Positions 19,192 through 26,584 of a stretch of DNA of 64,000 nt are shown here, piece by piece; positions within the stretch are counted from its first letter, which is position 1; every line of letters starts with the position of its first letter. A program made the position numbers and the translations under genes. The stretch spans positions 426,270 through 490,269 of the forward strand of contig NZ_MPDJ01000003.1 of assembly GCF_001881565.1 (NCBI RefSeq). Direction: 5' to 3'. The DNA is from Eisenbergiella tayi (lineage in GTDB: Bacteria; Bacillota; Clostridia; Lachnospirales; Lachnospiraceae). The notes beneath the pieces are model-generated. The model was not told the origin of the DNA. It made no database searches and saw only the letters and a program-made list of their open reading frames with translations.

Positions 19192-20837
19192 ACCGGATAA
19201 AGAAAAAAGAAACGGAATTCTGGAATTTTATTAATATATGTTCTGTCTTTCTGGCTTTTATTTCCCTGTATACTACGGCAGAAGGCATGAACCGCTTCTT
19301 TTTCAGGGAGGACAGGATCCATGGCTATCTGATATCCCTGGCGGTTCAGGGGATACTGCTTTCCCTGAATCTCCGGCTGCCCAGATATCTGATGGGAAAA
19401 GCCCTGCCCGCAAAGGCCTGTGCCATAGGGCTGTATGTTTTCACTGTTTTGTGGTCTTCCGGCTTCAGCTACATATTTATGTCCAATGTTATTTATCAGG
19501 ATACCTGGATGAAGGATGCCCAGATAGAGATGACAGGACTTTATCAGGAAGGAAAACAGAAACTTACGGTACAGGCGGGAGAAGCCATGGAAAAGGCTGT
19601 TGGGGAGGTCCTTGGGGATGTAACCGCTTTTAAAAGCAGGGCGGTACAAAATGACGGGACAGTCCTGACTGCGGGTACTTCGGTGGAGTATCAGAATTAT
19701 CTTCCTCTGTTTGCGGAGGATCCCCGTATGCTGCAGGCCATTTATGCCCTGCAGGAAGGAAAAAGCGCATCCGGGGAGGTCTCCGTCATTCTGGATACGC
19801 TAAAAGAAAAAGAAGAGACCTTGAGCGGGGAACTGGAGGCGGTTACGCAGAAGCTGGAGGAAACGGACAGCAAGCTCTTCCAGCTGGATCAGCAGAGGAC
19901 GGAGCTGATTGATAAACGGACGAAGGTTGCCGCAGGTTCGGATGCCCATAGCAGCTATACCGACTCCATCAATGAGAAAACGGAAAGCATTCGTTCCCTG
20001 AAGGATGAAAAAGAAAATGATGCGAAGGAAGCGCAGGAAATCCGGGACAGGCTCCGTGCGGTGCAGTCCATGCTGTCCGCCGGACAGCTGACACAAAACA
20101 GTGCGTCCGGGCAGACGGATCAGGACTTTGCGGGAATAATGGCCCAGCTGGGGAGTTCGGAACCGGATCTCGAGGAAATAGGGCGGATGACCGATAATAT
20201 TTATGCCACCCTCGTTGGCGGGACGCAGGCAGGCCAGAACATGGAAGAATATGAACAGCTTCTGGAAGACTATCTGAAGCTGCGGTCAGATTTGGGAACA
20301 GCCTCGGATATCAGAGGCGTTATCGCCTGGCTGGAAGAGGAAGATACTGTTGCGGAAGAAACAGAGAGGCTTGTTAAAATGGACGGCGGCGAGGAAGGGC
20401 TGAATCTGTGGAGAGACACCTGGAACCAGGCTCTGACAGGGCTGAAAAGCCAGGTACTGCTCATCCCTGAGGATATAGACGTAACGGATATGGTACAGAC
20501 AGGGAAAAAGGCGGAACAATGGAAGAAGGAGAGGGAAAAGCTTCTGGGGGGCATTACGGGGATGCAGAGAAATTACCTGCTGGAATTAAATGATGTGGAA
20601 AAGGCCGGTAACTATCTGTTCGGAAGATTTCCGGCCATGGCATGGTTTTCTTTGTTGTTTGCCGTTTATCTGGATACCGCGCCCATGCTTCTTGCAGTGT
20701 TCAAGTATTGCAGTGCAAAGAGGGTAAAAGAAGACGGGAAAGAGAAAACGAAGAGCATGGTTTTCAGGACGGCCGTCGGAGCCGGCTGTATGGCATTTGT
20801 GATACTTAATTCCATCATTCTTATGAGATTTTTCTGA
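19188..20837 (+). CDS. unknown membrane protein with large coiled-coil domain
   Basis: The family was not recognised. The 549-residue protein has three or so N-terminal membrane segments (about 15-35, 42-62, 75-97). These are followed by a long polar region that includes strong heptad coiled coil at about 200-290 (LEAVTQKLEETDSKLFQLDQ, then EKTESIRSLKDEKE). Two C-terminal membrane segments lie at about 485-505 and 525-548. The topology suggests a large loop held at both ends in the membrane. It overlaps the preceding membrane-protein gene and is followed by a strong terminator. It could belong to a two-component envelope complex; no function is assigned. Confidence 0.72.
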   Translation: MNRIKKKETEFWNFINICSVFLAFISLYTTAEGMNRFFFREDRIHGYLISLAVQGILLSLNLRLPRYLMGKALPAKACAIGLYVFTVLWSSGFSYIFMSNVIYQDTWMKDAQIEMTGLYQEGKQKLTVQAGEAMEKAVGEVLGDVTAFKSRAVQNDGTVLTAGTSVEYQNYLPLFAEDPRMLQAIYALQEGKSASGEVSVILDTLKEKEETLSGELEAVTQKLEETDSKLFQLDQQRTELIDKRTKVAAGSDAHSSYTDSINEKTESIRSLKDEKENDAKEAQEIRDRLRAVQSMLSAGQLTQNSASGQTDQDFAGIMAQLGSSEPDLEEIGRMTDNIYATLVGGTQAGQNMEEYEQLLEDYLKLRSDLGTASDIRGVIAWLEEEDTVAEETERLVKMDGGEEGLNLWRDTWNQALTGLKSQVLLIPEDIDVTDMVQTGKKAEQWKKEREKLLGGITGMQRNYLLELNDVEKAGNYLFGRFPAMAWFSLLFAVYLDTAPMLLAVFKYCSAKRVKEDGKEKTKSMVFRTAVGAGCMAFVILNSIILMRFF

Positions 20838-20862
20838 CTGACATAACGGCGGAAATACACAG

Positions 20863-20891
20863 AAAACGCGGGGAAATGCCCCGCGTTTTTT
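20863..20891 (+). terminator. rho-independent terminator
   Basis: The stem CGCGGGG (20867-20873) with CCCCGCG (20879-20885) has a 5-base loop and is preceded by four A and followed by six T. It separates the membrane-protein pair from the flagellin promoter. Confidence 0.88.
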
Positions 20892-20949
20892 GTGCTGCGG
20901 TGACCTTCAAAAAAAATCTTATTTTTTTTTCTAAAAATACTAAAAAAAC

Positions 20950-20977
20950 TTAATTAATTAAAAATCATGACGATATA
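20950..20977 (+). promoter_or_regulatory. sigma-28-type promoter of flagellin
   Basis: TTAATT begins at 20950 and ACGATATA at 20970, matching the 20-base spacing of the other sigma-28 sites. The transcript would start near 20983 and carry an untranslated leader of about 150 bases. Confidence 0.8.
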
Positions 20978-21088
20978 GTATTTGAACACAGTTGGATGAA
21001 CTTGTTCCCAAGTGTTTAACTGGCAATGGCGCGCCAAAGAAGTTCATTGTTTCAGGTGGAAACTATTGTTTCACACCACACTAATTCT

Positions 21089-21127
21089 AAGGGAAAAGGA
21101 TTTCCCTTACATAATTACATGGAGGTA
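21089..21127 (+). promoter_or_regulatory. candidate CsrA-binding leader of flagellin
   Basis: A hairpin with stem AAGGGAAA (21089-21096) and TTTCCCTT (21101-21108) displays AGGA in its four-base loop. The ribosome site downstream reads ACATGGAGGT and also contains GGA. In Bacillus subtilis, CsrA represses hag by binding two such GGA sites, one in a hairpin and one over the ribosome site, and FliW releases it. This arrangement fits that model. csrA and fliW are not in this window, so it is inference. Confidence 0.5.
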
Positions 21128-21132
21128 TATTT

Positions 21133-22779
21133 ATGAGAATTCAACACAACATCGCAGCATTAAACTCTTACAGAAACCTTAGCGGAAACAACAATGCTGT
21201 ATCAAAGAACCTTGAAAAACTGTCTTCCGGTTACAGAATCAACCGTGCAGGTGATGATGCCGCTGGTCTGGCTATCTCTGAAAAGATGAGAGCACAGATT
21301 ACCGGTCTGAAGACAGCACAGAAGAACGCCAACGATGGTATCTCTCTTGTTCAGACAGCAGAAGGCGCTCTTACAGAAGTTCATTCCATGCTGAATCGTA
21401 TGGTTGAGCTGGCTGACCAGTCTGCAAATGGAACCTATGACAACAAGGTTGACCGTGCAAACCTGCAGAAGGAACTGGATTCCCTGAAATCTGAAATTGA
21501 CCGTATTTCTGAAGGAACCAACTTCAACGGAATTAACCTGCTGGATGGCTCTCTGAGCGGAACAGGTGCAGGCGGCGGACTGACAGGTGCTCAGGTTGTT
21601 ACTTATAAGGCTGCTACTGGCAACGCAGATGCTGCCACTGCTACTGCTGACACAACGGGAAACAATGTAAATTGGGCAAATACTGATAAAGTTGTGGTAG
21701 ATGGTACAGAAATTGAAGTTGATTGGAGTGTTCTTGATGCAGATGACAGAGCACTGCTTGCAAAGGATTGGACTTCAGTAGATGCAGCAGATACTAAAAA
21801 AGCAGCGGAAGTTATTCAGAGAACAATAAATGATGCCATTGAAAAATATAATACTCAGTATGGCGCTTCTGTTTCCAGTATTACAGTAAAAGGAAATGGT
21901 TCCGGAACATTTGATATTACAAGTGGTCAGAAAGATGGAAATTCTAATGTAACAATAAAGGACAGCAATAACACGGGATTTCTTGGAGTATTAACAGGTA
22001 TAGACGGAACTGGTAATGATTTTTCCACTGCAGGACCTGTCAGCGCATTGAAGAATGCTGCAGGTGATTATAATGGCAGTTTTACCATGACTATTGATGG
22101 GGAAGAAATTGCTATTACAACAGCTGGTGTAGCTACCCCGGCAAATATTGCTTCTTCACTGCAGACAGCGATTAATAATGCTCTTGCTAATTATGATACA
22201 GCAAAAGGTACTACCGGTACTGATGAAGCCCTTAATGGAAAAGTTACTGTAAAGTTGAATGCGAACGGTCAGTTGGAATTCAATAATACCACAGGTAAGA
22301 AGATTGGTTTCGAAGATAAAGATGGTGGCAATATTGCTTCAACTCTCGGAATTTCCACCGAAGGCAAGAACAGCATGAATGGTGGTCTTACCCTTCAGAT
22401 CGGTGATACCGCAGCAGATTTCAATCAGCTGACAGTTTCTGTTGGCGATATGAGCTCCAGCTCTCTTGGAATCGGCGGAATCAGCATTGCTACACAGTCC
22501 GGAGCAAAAGCGGCTGTAGATAAGATCAAATCCGCTATCAACTCCGTATCTTCCACCCGTGGTGATCTGGGTGCTATCCAGAATCGTCTGGAGCACACCA
22601 TCAACAACCTGGGTGTAACTACAGAGAACATGACCGCAGCAGAAAGCCGTATCCGTGACGTTGACATGGCTGATGAGATGATGTCTTATACCAAGAATAA
22701 TATCCTGGTTCAGGCTTCTCAGGCTATGCTTGCTCAGGCTAATCAGCTGCCTCAGGGTGTTCTTCAGTTATTACAGTAA
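21133..22779 (+). CDS. fliC: flagellin
   Basis: This is the filament subunit, exported by the flagellar type III system. The conserved D0/D1 N-terminus starts [16 protein letters not shown] and includes [20 protein letters not shown]. The matching C-terminus has [18 protein letters not shown] and ends [24 protein letters not shown] is the segment that in other flagellins contacts TLR5. The Ala/Asp/Thr/Gly-rich centre (about 150-440) is variable and probably surface exposed. Total length is 548. It is a single-gene unit with a sigma-28 promoter, a long leader and its own terminator. GGAGG precedes the ATG. Confidence 0.97.
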   Translation: MRIQHNIAALNSYRNLSGNNNAVSKNLEKLSSGYRINRAGDDAAGLAISEKMRAQITGLKTAQKNANDGISLVQTAEGALTEVHSMLNRMVELADQSANGTYDNKVDRANLQKELDSLKSEIDRISEGTNFNGINLLDGSLSGTGAGGGLTGAQVVTYKAATGNADAATATADTTGNNVNWANTDKVVVDGTEIEVDWSVLDADDRALLAKDWTSVDAADTKKAAEVIQRTINDAIEKYNTQYGASVSSITVKGNGSGTFDITSGQKDGNSNVTIKDSNNTGFLGVLTGIDGTGNDFSTAGPVSALKNAAGDYNGSFTMTIDGEEIAITTAGVATPANIASSLQTAINNALANYDTAKGTTGTDEALNGKVTVKLNANGQLEFNNTTGKKIGFEDKDGGNIASTLGISTEGKNSMNGGLTLQIGDTAADFNQLTVSVGDMSSSSLGIGGISIATQSGAKAAVDKIKSAINSVSSTRGDLGAIQNRLEHTINNLGVTTENMTAAESRIRDVDMADEMMSYTKNNILVQASQAMLAQANQLPQGVLQLLQ

Positions 22780-22780
22780 T

Positions 22781-22896
22781 ATCAGTCATAATATATTGCA
22801 TTTTAATCAGTCATAATATATTACATTTATATCAGTCATAATATCAGATTACAGTTTAATCAGTCATAAATTATACGACAGTTTAATCAGTCATAA
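22781..22896 (+). repeat. five imperfect tandem repeats after flagellin
   Basis: The core ATCAGTCATAA occurs at 22781, 22806, 22831, 22859 and 22886, giving periods of 25, 25, 28 and 27 bases. The units are AT-rich and begin one base after the flagellin stop. They are too short and too similar between cores to be a CRISPR array. They would lie in the flagellin mRNA 3' region, before the terminator. Confidence 0.8.
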
Positions 22897-22961
22897 TGAT
22901 ATACCTGTATCATCTGTAAAATTAAGGATGAGCGCTGCCTGGCAACAGGCAAGCAGCTATC

Positions 22962-22997
22962 ACAGGCGTTCCATAGCCAGGCTGGAACGCCTGTTTT
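22962..22997 (+). terminator. flagellin terminator
   Basis: A perfect 12-bp stem, ACAGGCGTTCCA (22962-22973) with TGGAACGCCTGT (22983-22994), is followed by TTT. Confidence 0.82.
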
Positions 22998-23034
22998 AGC
23001 GTTTAACGGACTGCAGCATAAAGAGTAAAAGAAG

Positions 23035-23082
23035 AAAAGGAATACTCCTCCGGACGAATTGTACCGGAGGAGTATTCCTTTT
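23035..23082. terminator. bidirectional terminator between convergent units
   Basis: A 19-bp perfect stem runs from 23035-23053 to 23064-23082 (core CTCCTCCGG/CCGGAGGAG). It carries A-runs on its left and T-runs on its right, so it can stop transcripts from flagellin and from the minus-strand gene at 23106. Confidence 0.85.
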
Positions 23083-23105
23083 CTTTTCTTCTTATATATG
23101 CCGCA

Positions 23106-24083
23106 TTACAGCTTCTGCAGAACAAATTCTATCGTTCCTTCTTCCTCGATCCGGCGTCGGCTGATAATATCGAAACCAAGGATATCTTTCAGGTATTCGA
23201 TGCCCTGCGGGAATAAAAAAACGTTCGTATCCGCCGATTCCGGAAGGGGAGTGCCCTTCATAACCAGATTCAGAAGGTCAACGCCCAGATTCCTTACTTC
23301 AAACCATAAGATACCTGAGTCATCCAGGTAGTATAACGCATTTTCCAATAACTTTTTTAAATCTGCGGAACGGCCGGGATGCTCAATGAGGACGGCCTGA
23401 AAGCAGCCCTGTAATTCTTCTGAGAAAGAACGATCCTCCAGCTGTTTCAGGGAGCACCTCTGAATGATATAATTGTTGTCATCCAATGCAGATGTAAAGG
23501 CATTGTTATTTTCGCCTGCAAACAGCAGAAAACCGCCTTTCATATGCTCCTTTACCACCTCAGCTATACGGATATATCTGTTGGAGCCTGTATCGGCGTC
23601 AGCCGGTACGGGGAAAGGATAGGATGAATTTTTTACCGCATAGCAGTTCAGACAGCCGGGACACTGCATCCACAAACGGGAAACAGAGGCAGAACCATCC
23701 GAACCGCCGGTATTACGGTAGAAATAGGCGGTATAAAAGGGATTCCCGGGCTTATCGCAGACAGGACACCTCTGTGACTCGGCAGTCCACAGCATTTGTA
23801 TGGTTCTGAGGACAGAAGTATGCCAGTGGCTTACGATGGATGCGAAATCCCCGGAATACAGATATAAGTCGTTTTCAACGCAGGATCTGAAAAGCCGGGT
23901 CGCCTGTATGGCAGAATAGGCTTTAAAAGATTCCAGACTCGCCTCAAGGGTATTCAGGCCGGTAACAGTATCCTGCTTCAGAAAGTGATCTTCACTGTAT
24001 TCGTTCAAATGTTCAGCGCTCTCCGCGATAGTTTTGCATAAGGCAAACATCATGGATAAATGCTTTTTCCCTTTAACAGACAT
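23106..24083 (-). CDS. unknown protein with zinc ribbon and methyltransferase-like domain
   Basis: The N-terminal 100 or so residues are helical. A zinc-ribbon-like pair follows (CPVC, then CPGCLNC near residue 140). The C-terminal 140 residues resemble a class I methyltransferase: FLLFAGENNNAF stands where the glycine loop would be, and later strands read AVLIEH and DDSGILWFEVRNLG. The glycine-rich SAM motif is not well kept, so activity is doubtful. It is the third gene of a minus-strand unit with the M23-like and bactofilin genes, 2 bases behind the bactofilin stop. No function is assigned. Confidence 0.65.
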   Translation of the reverse strand: MSVKGKKHLSMMFALCKTIAESAEHLNEYSEDHFLKQDTVTGLNTLEASLESFKAYSAIQATRLFRSCVENDLYLYSGDFASIVSHWHTSVLRTIQMLWTAESQRCPVCDKPGNPFYTAYFYRNTGGSDGSASVSRLWMQCPGCLNCYAVKNSSYPFPVPADADTGSNRYIRIAEVVKEHMKGGFLLFAGENNNAFTSALDDNNYIIQRCSLKQLEDRSFSEELQGCFQAVLIEHPGRSADLKKLLENALYYLDDSGILWFEVRNLGVDLLNLVMKGTPLPESADTNVFLFPQGIEYLKDILGFDIISRRRIEEEGTIEFVLQKL

Positions 24084-24085
24084 TC

Positions 24086-24586
24086 TTATATCTCCGGTAT
24101 TTTAGTTTCCATCAAATCTTTCATGCCGGGAAGATCCGGCAGGGTATCCTTTTTTAATTCCTCCACAGCCTTTGTCATGGAACATTTTCCGTCAAAGACA
24201 GCGCTTTCATCCATGATCAGGGTTTTCGTCAGAATATCACCATATAATTTGCCGGTGGAAAGGATCTCGGCTTTTCCCCTGACTTTGGCATTTCCGGTGA
24301 GTTCACCGCCCAGGGTGAAATTTTCGGCGGAAATGTTCCCCTTAATTAGACCTTTTTCACTGACAACCACTTTGCTGTCAGAGATGACATCTCCTTCAAT
24401 CACCCCGTCCACACGAAGCAGGGTCTTGCAGTGCAGGGTCCCTAAAATCCGTGTGCCTTCACCGATGATCGTATCAATACGTTCTACCGGCTTGGGGACG
24501 GGAACGGGGGCAGGCTCCGGTTCAGCCGCCAGGGAAGGAAATTCTGTTTCCGGTTTCGGTTCATTAGAAGGTTTTCCAAACATCAT
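24086..24586 (-). CDS. bactofilin family protein
   Basis: This second bactofilin is 166 residues. A short Pro/Glu-rich N-terminus is followed by the beta-helix core starting IDTIIGEGTRILGTLHCK, with regular GxI/GDV turns through about residue 145 and a short tail. It lies between the M23-like gene upstream and the zinc-ribbon gene downstream on the minus strand, and all three should follow the sigma-28 promoter at 25507-25481. Bactofilin filaments recruiting M23 proteins is a known pairing in other bacteria. Here it suggests a scaffold made together with the late flagellar genes. Confidence 0.87.
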   Translation of the reverse strand: MMFGKPSNEPKPETEFPSLAAEPEPAPVPVPKPVERIDTIIGEGTRILGTLHCKTLLRVDGVIEGDVISDSKVVVSEKGLIKGNISAENFTLGGELTGNAKVRGKAEILSTGKLYGDILTKTLIMDESAVFDGKCSMTKAVEELKKDTLPDLPGMKDLMETKIPEI

Positions 24587-24641
24587 AATGTATACTCCTT
24601 TGCTTAGTTGATTAAAATAAGTTGAAAGGATAAAAAGAAAG

Positions 24642-25433
24642 CTATCCTTTTATTTCAAGCACATCTTCGGGATCGATATAGTCTCCGTTCCATGTGACAC
24701 GGAATTCCATATGCGGCTCGCCGTTCTCATTGAGAGCCCCTGTCAGGGCCACCGTTTGTCCCGCGGCAACGGTTTCCCCGGCATTTACCCTGAGCTCCTT
24801 GTTGTAACAATAATGGGTAATATAACCGTTTCCATGGTCAATACGCACGGTCAGTCCCGTCTCTTCATCTTCACCGGCAAAAAGTACGGTACCACTTTCC
24901 GCAGCTATGACATCCGTATCCTGTTCCGTGCCCAGGTCCAGCCCGTAGGAGTAGGCGCTGCTGCCGTCTGAAGCGGCATAGGGGCCGTAGGTATGCAGGA
25001 TAACGCAGCTGCTGGTCAATGGATAAATTGCGGTAAAGGATGCGGAAGGAACGGTCTCTTCCTGTACGTCCGAAGCGGTTTCCTCAGTCTCTGCGGCAGA
25101 TTCTTCCGTGGGTTCGGCACTTCCGTTCTGTGACAGAATGTTTTCTTCCAGCTGTGACAGCTGCTCCAGATTGGAGGTCAGTTCCTTTTGCAGGGCCTTG
25201 TTCCTTTCATTTGTAACCCGCAGCTGATTGCCGATAAAAAAATAGCAGAAAGCGGTGACAATAACTGCAGCCCCGAAAAAAATGTGTCTGAATCTGATAC
25301 GAAACCGGCGGGAAGGTTTTCTGTTCCTCACCGGCTCTGCCGTTCCAGGGGTGATTTCATATGAAATAATTTTCTGGTATTCTTCCAGAGCCTCCCGGCG
25401 TTTTTGTTTCCGTTCCTGTTCGAGATCTTCCAT
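24642..25433 (-). CDS. membrane-anchored M23-like (LytM) protein, zinc ligands degenerate
   Basis: The 263-residue protein has a cytoplasmic basic N-terminus, one membrane segment (HIFFGAAVIVTAFCYFFIG), a coiled-coil stretch, an acidic linker and an M23/LytM fold at the C-terminus. The usual HxGxD reads SYGLD, the YAHL position reads YCYN and the HxH motif reads HME. Most zinc ligands are therefore missing and the domain is probably a non-catalytic peptidoglycan binder or regulator, as in EnvC-type proteins. The ATG at 25433 with AGGAGA in front is chosen; the longer frame to 25490 would begin inside the promoter -10 box. It is first in its operon. Confidence 0.85.
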   Translation of the reverse strand: MEDLEQERKQKRREALEEYQKIISYEITPGTAEPVRNRKPSRRFRIRFRHIFFGAAVIVTAFCYFFIGNQLRVTNERNKALQKELTSNLEQLSQLEENILSQNGSAEPTEESAAETEETASDVQEETVPSASFTAIYPLTSSCVILHTYGPYAASDGSSAYSYGLDLGTEQDTDVIAAESGTVLFAGEDEETGLTVRIDHGNGYITHYCYNKELRVNAGETVAAGQTVALTGALNENGEPHMEFRVTWNGDYIDPEDVLEIKG

Positions 25434-25480
25434 GTGAGCAGTCTCCTGTAAAGGCATATATAAGTTAAATATTCTATTAT

Positions 25481-25507
25481 ATATCGGCATAAAATGCGGG
25501 AAAATAA
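25481..25507 (-). promoter_or_regulatory. sigma-28-type promoter, leftward
   Basis: On the minus strand TTATTT begins at 25507 and CCGATAT runs 25487-25481, 20 bases later. It drives the M23-like/bactofilin unit and lies back to back with the rightward site at 25534. Confidence 0.78.
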
Positions 25508-25533
25508 ATGAATAACAGATTTTTTGAAATTAC

Positions 25534-25560
25534 TTATTTTTTATTTGGATCATCCGATAT
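25534..25560 (+). promoter_or_regulatory. sigma-28-type promoter, rightward
   Basis: TTATTT starts at 25534 and CCGATAT at 25554. It is divergent from the leftward site; the two -35 boxes are about 26 bases apart. It drives the gene at 25617 and probably the FtsA-like gene. Confidence 0.78.
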
Positions 25561-25616
25561 ATAAATTACAGTTTCAGGAAAAAATCACACTATAAAAAAG
25601 AAGAGAATGATTGCGT

Positions 25617-26552
25617 ATGTTTAAGAATGTTAAGAAAAAAACAGTTGTTATTATGATGGCCATTATCCTGCCCGTTGCGGCAGCGGCATTGGTCTGCACC
25701 TTTCTTGTGGTAAAAAAGGACGAGAAGGAAAAGCCGGTGCTTCCGCCGGAATATTATTTTGCCAAGGCGGATGAGCTTTCTTCTGTTACGGATATTGTGG
25801 GGGAGAGGAGCTTTGAAGATCTTTCTCCCAGGGAGGAAGCTTCCGGTTCCCCGGATGGGACAGGAGAAACACAGATACAGGAATACTCAGAGGAAGGAAA
25901 TACGGAAGCAGCGACGGCAGAAGAACCCGGAAACACGGATAAAGAGGGTCTTTCTGTGGAAAAGTACAGATATATTGCCGGTGAGAATACACCCACAGAT
26001 GTGAAGGAGTATATCGCTTACCTCACGGAGAAAAAGAATTTCATTGATCTGACTCAGGAAGAGGAGGAGGATGAAGAGGAGCCGGAGGAAGAGAAGAAAA
26101 CTTATACCTATAAGCTTGCGGGACCTTCCCATGATTCCGACGCTTATCTGGAGATTATCATTGAAGCGGAGGATGACAGCTTCACGGTGACGGCCCTTAA
26201 GAAAGGGGAAGCCTGGAACAGTTACGTCACACAGCTGTGGGATGAGGAAAAGAAAAAGAACCGGCAGAAAACCCCGGAAGAGCCTAAAAGCACAATGCAG
26301 ATTGCGGAAGAAAAAGTGCGTTCCATGAGCCAGGAAGCCCTGAAGCTTCAGGAACCGGTGGATACCTATTCCTTTGTATGCACTCCGGGATTAATCAAGC
26401 TGGAAGACAAAGATTTCTACAGAGTGTCCGCATATAAAAAGAAGGAAAACGGCACCATGATCTATGAATGCGCTTATCTGGTGGAATGCGCTTCCAGAAA
26501 GGTGTCTTATAAATATAATTACGTGACGGAAGAAGCCGAGCTTTTAGAATAA
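25617..26552 (+). CDS. unknown single-pass membrane protein
   Basis: The family was not recognised. After a basic N-terminus there is one membrane segment (VVIMMAIILPVAAAALVCTF). A strongly acidic, Glu/Ser/Thr-rich region (about 60-165) follows, then a predicted globular C-terminus with repeated strands (AYLEIIIEAEDDSFTVTAL; YSFVCTPGLIKLEDKDFYRV). It is likely extracytoplasmic. The ATG at 25617 is preferred over the TTG at 25611. The FtsA-like gene starts 32 bases after its stop and both share the sigma-28 promoter. Confidence 0.7.
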   Translation: MFKNVKKKTVVIMMAIILPVAAAALVCTFLVVKKDEKEKPVLPPEYYFAKADELSSVTDIVGERSFEDLSPREEASGSPDGTGETQIQEYSEEGNTEAATAEEPGNTDKEGLSVEKYRYIAGENTPTDVKEYIAYLTEKKNFIDLTQEEEEDEEEPEEEKKTYTYKLAGPSHDSDAYLEIIIEAEDDSFTVTALKKGEAWNSYVTQLWDEEKKKNRQKTPEEPKSTMQIAEEKVRSMSQEALKLQEPVDTYSFVCTPGLIKLEDKDFYRVSAYKKKENGTMIYECAYLVECASRKVSYKYNYVTEEAELLE

Positions 26553-26584
26553 ACGGAGAGAAATTCCGCCTTAAATGAGAGGTA

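Noticed and set aside
22781..22896. Repeats after flagellin as a CRISPR array
   Set aside because: The conserved core is only 11 bases, the intervals are also similar and AT-rich, and no cas genes are present.
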